A DNA stretch of 64,000 nt, taken from positions 62,001 to 126,000 of the forward strand of contig JAIYDN010000010.1 of assembly GCA_027487485.1 (NCBI GenBank), given 5' to 3'. Source of the DNA: Planctomycetaceae bacterium. Its GTDB lineage: Bacteria > Planctomycetota > Planctomycetia > Pirellulales > Pirellulaceae. Under the pieces are notes generated by a model, which did not search any database, had not been told where the DNA came from, and saw only the letters and a list, made by a program, of their open reading frames with translations. Shown here piece after piece: positions 60,632 through 64,000 of the stretch. The stretch's first letter is position 1. Every line of letters starts with the position of its first letter. The position numbers were made by a program, and so were the translations under genes.

Positions 60632-61363
60632 ATGAACTTTGACAACAACAACAGCGGCGACCAAGCAATGACTCCATGGGCAACCAGCGATGTAGCAACA
60701 GCTGCAGCAGCCAAGCCCGCTTCGACGCGTGCCAAGGAAGAAGCCACGAAGGAAGCGGGAGAGAAGCTCGCAGCCGAAATGAAAATCTTCAACGAAGTTG
60801 CAGCCGAGCTACGTGCCAAGCGAAATTGCGACTTACCCGCAGCGGATCGCCGAAAGCTGGTTGTTGAGACTGCAACGGAATTGTTTGGCGTCGCGCCGAC
60901 CTGGACCGCTTTTTATCGCGAGACCGTTGGGGCCGCTGGCGTTGCACGCGCTCTTTTCCCAGACATCGAAGAAGCCCATCAGTACGAATGCAGCGACGAA
61001 CACTGCAAGGTAATGGAAATGCTGACCGTCTTGCGTTCCCGCGACCTGCCTGAAAACGACCCTCACGAACCGCAACGTATGATTACGGTCCGCATCCCCA
61101 AGAGCCTCCATGATTCCATTTGCGCCGAAGCAAATGATCTAGCAGTAAGTGTCAACAAGCTTTGCATCACGCGAATGCTTCAGAAAATCGACACCAATTT
61201 GATTCCTAACTCGACCCAAAAGCGACGCGGCCGACGCCCGGGATCGGCCGGCGCTGGTAAAAAGCAAATGGCAGGCAATCGATTGGATTCCATCTCCTTG
61301 GATACTGCTTCGATGGACAACATGGACAATGCCTCAACGCATACCTCCATGGACAATGCCTAA
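60632..61363 (+). CDS. Ribbon-helix-helix/HicB-like DNA-binding protein
   Basis: A 243-aa protein starting at the ATG at 60632, preceded by AAGGATCACAGG with a usable Shine-Dalgarno site; an open frame further upstream to 60335 is not protein-like. A Lys/Ala/Glu-rich helical part (about 20-60) and a middle region with a possible knuckle (YECSDEHCK) lead to RMITVRIPKSLHDSICAEAN and LAVSVNKLCITRML (about 150-187), the pattern of the Arc/HicB ribbon-helix-helix DNA-binding fold. The tail is basic then ends in MDN repeats (SMDNMDN, SMDNA). It could be a transcription regulator or antitoxin; no toxin gene is adjacent. Confidence 0.6.
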   Translation: MNFDNNNSGDQAMTPWATSDVATAAAAKPASTRAKEEATKEAGEKLAAEMKIFNEVAAELRAKRNCDLPAADRRKLVVETATELFGVAPTWTAFYRETVGAAGVARALFPDIEEAHQYECSDEHCKVMEMLTVLRSRDLPENDPHEPQRMITVRIPKSLHDSICAEANDLAVSVNKLCITRMLQKIDTNLIPNSTQKRRGRRPGSAGAGKKQMAGNRLDSISLDTASMDNMDNASTHTSMDNA

Positions 61364-61419
61364 CAATGCCTACTTGTGTGAACAAGCCCCAAGGCACCGT
61401 GGGAAACTTCGCTTTTCGC

Positions 61420-61485
61420 ACTCGTGCTCGACCAGCGTGTTTCGAGTACGAGTACGAGTACCATTTCATTGAGTACGAGTACGAG
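61420..61485 (+). repeat. GAGTAC repeat cluster with inverted arm
   Basis: The hexamer GAGTAC (as CGAGTACGAGTACGAGTACC) is repeated three times at 61443-61462 and again at 61471-61485. ACTCGTGCTCGA (61420-61431) is the reverse complement of TCGAGTACGAGT (61442-61453) except for one base, so the cluster can fold. The open frames here translate to Tyr/Ser or Glu/Tyr repeats and are not genes. Confidence 0.75.
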
Positions 61486-61592
61486 AAAAAGCCAATAGGC
61501 TTAAGTTCGAAATCAGCCTCGTCAAGGCCCCACTGAATCAATATCGAATTTCGAACAAGGAATGTCGAAGTCCGAAGGAATTCACAAAACAC

Positions 61593-61658
61593 TTCGACAT
61601 TCGACATTCGGTGTTCGACATTCGGTGTTCGGTGTTTGAAAGTCGGCGTTCGATGTTC
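61593..61658 (+). repeat. TTCGACA/TTCGGTG short tandem repeats
   Basis: Units of the form TTCGACA and TTCGGTG alternate (TTCGACATTCGACATTCGG, then GTGTTCGACATTCGGTG and GTTCGGTGTTTG). The 61364-61820 gap has no other recognised feature; the sigma factor promoter should lie in its last part. Confidence 0.7.
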
Positions 61659-61820
61659 AAAAAGCTTGAAAGCAATTGCAAATGATAGCTAACGCAGGCC
61701 GAAAATCCTAAATTCTTTCGACTTGCTCTGAAAGGTTCCTTGGCGACGATGGTGTTAAGGTTGTTATCGCGGTCTCGCTTGTCGAACGCGTCACAACCGT
61801 TGCATTTCTAATGAGGCACC

Positions 61821-62420
61821 ATGAATTCCAACCCAGATACTCGAGAAAGCTTGATCCTGCGATTACCATCCTCGCAGGATGCTCTCGCATGGCGGGAATT
61901 CATCGCGATCTACGAACCGCTGATCATTCGCTTTGCCGGCCGAAGAGGTTTGCAAGAAGCTGACGCGAGGGAAATTGCTCAGAACGTTCTGATCGCCGTA
62001 GCCAAATCGGTCGACCGATGGCAACCCGATCGAGAACGCGGCCGTTTTCGCGCTTGGCTTTTTCGAATCGCTCGCAACCAATTGATCAATTGGATCTCCA
62101 AACAAGCCACCCAAGCCTCGTCCGCTCGGGCGGTTGATGGCTCAGCCCTGGAGCAATTCCCCTCCGAAGACTACCGCGCCGCGGAAATCGAACTGGAATA
62201 CCGTCGCGAAATGTTTCGAGTCGCTGCCGCTCAAGCCAGGGACTCCTTCAGCGCCAGCACATGGGATGCCTTCTGGAGAACGGCTGTGCTTGCCGAGTCG
62301 GTGGATTCGGTCGCCGCCAGCTTAGAACTCTCACCTGGAGCGGTTTACATCGCACGAAGCCGAGTCACCTCAAAAATTCGGGACATCATCGTGCAACTGG
62401 AGGATAACAATGCTATCTAA
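61821..62420 (+). CDS. ECF-type RNA polymerase sigma factor
   Basis: A 199-aa extracytoplasmic-function sigma factor. Sigma region 2 (about 20-95) shows AWREFIAIYEPLIIRFAGRRGLQEADAREIAQNV, typical for binding the -10 element and core polymerase; FRAWLFRIARNQLINW completes it. Sigma region 4 (about 145-195) has SVAASLELSPGAVYIARSRV, a helix-turn-helix for the -35. The linker is Ala/Ser-rich. The 3' end overlaps the next gene by 11 nt. Planctomycete ECF groups of this kind are usually coupled to Ser/Thr kinases, exactly as here. Confidence 0.95.
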   Translation: MNSNPDTRESLILRLPSSQDALAWREFIAIYEPLIIRFAGRRGLQEADAREIAQNVLIAVAKSVDRWQPDRERGRFRAWLFRIARNQLINWISKQATQASSARAVDGSALEQFPSEDYRAAEIELEYRREMFRVAAAQARDSFSASTWDAFWRTAVLAESVDSVAASLELSPGAVYIARSRVTSKIRDIIVQLEDNNAI

Positions 62421-64000
62421 CACGAACCAAGCCAAGGCCTCAGGGCGCGAATGCCGGTTTGCCCATTGGCACCACTTGCTGGATGGCACGGAAGGAGAAC
62501 AAAGCTTTATCGAAGCCTTTCGGCATGTCGAAGGATGCACCACCTGCCAACAACGTGTGGCGGATGCGGCCAACCAAAAGACCAACTGGTGGAACGAAGC
62601 CCGTAGTTCATGGCTTGAGCACGAATTGCCATCTAGCACTTGCGACAACATCACCAGTTCCGTCGTGATTGAAGTCCAACCGGAAATTCCAGACGAAGCA
62701 CGAGTGGAGTTTGAAGTCGTTCAGCTCCCGTTCTTGGAATCACCTCGCCATCCGGAACTCCTCGGCCGGCTCGGCAGATACGACATTGAACGTGTCATTG
62801 GTACCGGCGGAATGGGCCTGGTGCTAAAGGCACATGACACCGAACTGCATCGCGTGGTTGCGATCAAGGTGCTAGCAGCTCATCTCGCCAACAATGCATC
62901 AGCACGAAAACGGTTCGCTCGCGAAGCACAAGCCGCAGCTGCCATCTTGCATCCGAATGTGATCCCGATTTACAACGTCGAAACAACTGGCAAGGTTCCC
63001 TATCTTGTCATGCAATGCGTCATGGGTGCTTCTTTGCAAGCAAAGGTGGATCATAACGGACCACTGTCGCTCGCAGAGTCACTTCGTATCGCAAAGCAAA
63101 CCGCCTCTGGTTTGGCCGCCGCTCACGATCAAGGCATTGTCCATCGCGATGTCAAGCCGGCCAACATTCTCCTGGAAGACAATGTCGACCGAGTGCTGCT
63201 GAGCGACTTCGGATTAGCAAGAGCCGTGGACGACGCCTCGCTCACTCGCACCGGCGTCGTGGCTGGCACGCCACACTACATGTCCCCCGAACAAGCTCAT
63301 GGCGACGCGCTCGATACGCGAAGCGACCAGTTTAGTCTCGGAAGCGTCTTGTACTTTATGCTCACCGGGCGACCTCCGTATCGCGCGAACAACGCCATGG
63401 GGGTCCTGCATCGTATCTGCACCGAGTCGCCGAGACCCATCGATGAAATCAACCCGGATGTTCCCGTGGAAGTCATTGCCCTGGTCGCGCGGCTGATGAG
63501 CAAGAATGTGTCGGACCGATTTTACGACATGCATGCCGTCGAAGCAGAACTAGAACGCCTTTTGTTGACACTGCAATCCGGCGGGCTTTCGCTCCAACGT
63601 CGAAAACCCAAACCGAAAGCCTTTTTCCAATCCCTGAAAAATCGCTCGTGGATGACATGGGCAGCCATCACAAGTACGACAGCCATACTGAGCCTTGCGA
63701 TTGTTCTGACGTGGTGGACAGGCTGGCAAGAATGGCTCGGACTTCAACGGAACTCATCCAACCGCGGTGCAAGAAACCTCAACGCCCAGGTTCAGCAACT
63801 TGTCACAGAACAGAATCAGCAGATCCAAGCAATAGCCCAATCCGATAGCGATCTCCGTCAAATCGAAAGCGAACTACGACAGATCGAATCCATGCCGATG
63901 GCATCCTGGCCATCCGAATACCAATCCACGAACGAAGCACGTTTTTATCAAGACTTGCAAAACATCCAAATCGAATTGGATGCCTTGGAGTCACAACTGT
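62410..64000 (+). CDS. Membrane Ser/Thr protein kinase with zinc-finger N terminus (3' end outside window)
   Basis: Starts with ATG at 62410 inside the sigma factor gene and stays open to the window end (530 codons seen). Residues 39-46 hold H-x3-C-x2-C (HVEGCTTC), the zinc motif of anti-sigma factors. A Hanks-type kinase domain follows (about 125-385): P-loop GTGGMG at 131, ATP-binding K153, catalytic HRDVKPANI with D247, and DFGLA at 266. Then a membrane helix (about 414-437) and a coiled coil (VQQLVTEQNQQIQAIAQSD). The zinc motif plus overlap imply that it restrains the ECF factor until the kinase senses a signal; that is inference. Confidence 0.93.
   Translation, partial: MLSNTNQAKASGRECRFAHWHHLLDGTEGEQSFIEAFRHVEGCTTCQQRVADAANQKTNWWNEARSSWLEHELPSSTCDNITSSVVIEVQPEIPDEARVEFEVVQLPFLESPRHPELLGRLGRYDIERVIGTGGMGLVLKAHDTELHRVVAIKVLAAHLANNASARKRFAREAQAAAAILHPNVIPIYNVETTGKVPYLVMQCVMGASLQAKVDHNGPLSLAESLRIAKQTASGLAAAHDQGIVHRDVKPANILLEDNVDRVLLSDFGLARAVDDASLTRTGVVAGTPHYMSPEQAHGDALDTRSDQFSLGSVLYFMLTGRPPYRANNAMGVLHRICTESPRPIDEINPDVPVEVIALVARLMSKNVSDRFYDMHAVEAELERLLLTLQSGGLSLQRRKPKPKAFFQSLKNRSWMTWAAITSTTAILSLAIVLTWWTGWQEWLGLQRNSSNRGARNLNAQVQQLVTEQNQQIQAIAQSDSDLRQIESELRQIESMPMASWPSEYQSTNEARFYQDLQNIQIELDALESQL

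Noticed and set aside
61206-61607. Minus-strand frame with a Tyr-Ser repeat peptide
   Set aside because: It arises from the GAGTAC repeat and overlaps the end of a well-supported plus-strand gene.

Overview
The window looks like a chromosome segment of a planctomycete, most likely of the Pirellulales/Rhodopirellula type. The evidence is the gene content: two DUF1549/DUF1553 proteins with haem-binding-type motifs, a DUF1501 protein, a DUF1598 protein, Tat-exported Gfo/Idh/MocA and TIM-barrel sugar enzymes, a DUF1080-ThuA fusion, a J-like membrane protein and an ECF sigma factor overlapping a Ser/Thr kinase gene. Genes are loosely spaced on both strands, many lack a clear Shine-Dalgarno site, and gaps carry short families of inverted and direct repeats. 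I recognise no rRNA, tRNA, CRISPR array, prophage or plasmid backbone. The first gene (copper P-type ATPase) and the last (Ser/Thr kinase) are cut by the window edges.

Layout. 1-2.5 kb: copper ATPase and convergent cytochrome P450. 2.7-4.5 kb: a REP-associated HUH transposase whose promoter-side flank and downstream flank carry the same 13-bp motif, inverted. 4.6-13 kb: CNNM/CorC-type membrane protein, SRAP protein, large DUF1549/DUF1553 protein, aminotransferase, RluA-type pseudouridine synthase, DUF1598 protein. 13.2-20.5 kb: a signalling block (FHA-GAF-sigma54 activator, MoxR ATPase, multi-PAS hybrid histidine kinase, HPt protein, FixJ-like regulator). 20.6-28.6 kb: Tat-type amidase, small hypotheticals, TadE/TadF/TadG-like genes, membrane protein, diguanylate cyclase, Gly-rich RRM protein. 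29-40 kb, minus strand: a vWA / substrate-binding-OmpA / AAA+ gene set, HEAT protein, Gfo/Idh/MocA, ketopantoate-reductase-like protein, DprA, DUF3088. 40.5-46.8 kb, plus strand: a tight five-gene run with a J-like membrane protein, DUF1549/DUF1553, DUF1501 and a TIM-barrel protein. 46.8-49.6 kb, minus: ThiD, then an RbfA-like gene translationally coupled to RtcB. 49.7-50.9 kb: a two-gene HNH unit between two ~128-bp direct repeats. 51-56.9 kb: ActR-like regulator, TIM-barrel protein, PQQ-propeller protein, DUF1080-ThuA fusion, small HEAGH protein. 56.9-60.1 kb, minus: RimI, methyltransferase, glycosyltransferase, WYL-like protein. 60.6-64 kb: ribbon-helix-helix/HicB-like protein, repeat-rich gap, ECF sigma factor and kinase.

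The most promising little-described systems are the AAA+ / substrate-binding-OmpA / vWA set (28970-33657), the signalling block at 13.2-20.5 kb, the J-like/DUF1549 operon (40487-46766), and the repeat-bounded HNH pair. All functions are assigned from recognisable motifs by reading; no database search was possible.
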